Positions 5,334 through 5,487 of a stretch of 5,487 bases of DNA are shown here, piece after piece. Position numbers and translations under genes: made by a program. Numbering within the stretch: the stretch's first letter is position 1; each line of letters begins with the position of its first letter. Source of the DNA: an uncultured Christensenellaceae bacterium. Lineage in GTDB: Bacteria; Bacillota; Clostridia; Christensenellales; CAG-138. The notes under the pieces were generated by a model. It worked only from the letters and a program-made list of their open reading frames with translations. It ran no database searches and was not told where the DNA came from. Location: contig CABSAH010000115.1 in NCBI GenBank assembly GCA_902475645.1, positions 1 through 5,487 of the forward strand. The letters run 5' to 3'.

Positions 5334-5487
5334 ATGAAAAAAGGGATGCTTATATATTACTCCTCCACAAATCGCTTTGACGTTTTGTATGAGGAAGGAA
5401 ACAGTTATGGCGGCCTGCACTGCGGAACTGCAATATGCTGGCAAAGCTTCGCAGCGTTGCCGACAGTATGTTTCCGGTATCTTTCGT
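5334..5487 (+). CDS. Small unrecognised protein, 3' end outside the window; weak DUF5348-like look
   Basis: AGGAGGT (5319-5325) sits eight bases before ATG 5334, a strong ribosome binding site, and the frame stays open for 51 codons to the window edge. The start reads MKKGMLIYYSSTNRFDVLYE and then NSYGGLHCG (about residues 24-32). From memory, a short beta-strand-rich start followed by GGLHCG resembles the small DUF5348 proteins common in Firmicutes accessory regions, but that match is unverified. After LHCG the composition (Cys, Trp, Phe, with little charge) fits that family less well, so a frameshift or a different family is possible. No signal peptide is evident. No clear promoter is visible; TTGACG (5249-5254) with TAATTT (5271-5276) at 16 bases is only a weak candidate. 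No function is proposed. Confidence 0.6.
   Translation, partial: MKKGMLIYYSSTNRFDVLYEEGNSYGGLHCGTAICWQSFAALPTVCFRYLS

Noticed and set aside
5424..5487. Frameshift in the last gene after LHCG
   Set aside because: I tried the two other frames after this point and neither gave a clearly better continuation; with the 3' end missing, a break cannot be claimed.

Overview
The window looks like chromosomal DNA from a Gram-positive, clostridia-like member of the Firmicutes (Bacillota). The evidence is AGGAGG-type Shine-Dalgarno sites, near-consensus sigma-A promoters (TTGACA, 17 bp, TACAAT or TAACAT), a SleB-type cell-wall hydrolase, an L13-leader-like 5' UTR on rplM-rpsI, and heavy use of ATA for Ile in ordinary genes. 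GC content is intermediate. I cannot name a genus from the sequence. Every gene seen is on the + strand.

Layout. (1) Bases 1-522 are the 3' part of a secreted or wall-associated SleB-type hydrolase with a Thr/Pro/Lys-rich linker. It is closed by an intrinsic terminator (562-602) that abuts the next start codon. (2) Bases 606-3011 encode an 801-aa protein: a sugar-1-phosphate nucleotidyltransferase, a left-handed beta-helix, and a phosphohexomutase-like C-terminal half that has lost all its catalytic loops. (3) A promoter lying across the stop codon of that gene drives trmL (3073-3534), a tRNA wobble 2'-O-methyltransferase. (4) An initiator tRNA-fMet (3646-3721) has its own promoter and a strong terminator. 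(5) After about 230 bases with no recognisable gene, a near-consensus promoter and a structured leader precede rplM (L13) and rpsI (S9), which end at a strong terminator (5006-5039). (6) Bases 5041-5333 hold a 15-bp perfect inverted repeat and a 12-bp tandem repeat array. (7) A small gene begins at 5334 and runs off the window.

The central block is about translation: wobble-base modification, the initiator tRNA, and one protein of each ribosomal subunit, each unit with its own promoter. The left end concerns the cell envelope: a peptidoglycan hydrolase and a nucleotide-sugar enzyme. The clearest oddities are the mutase domain with no catalytic loops, the terminator placed where a ribosome binding site should be, and the repeat array after rpsI. 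I found no convincing evidence of a wholly new multi-gene system; these three are the best leads.
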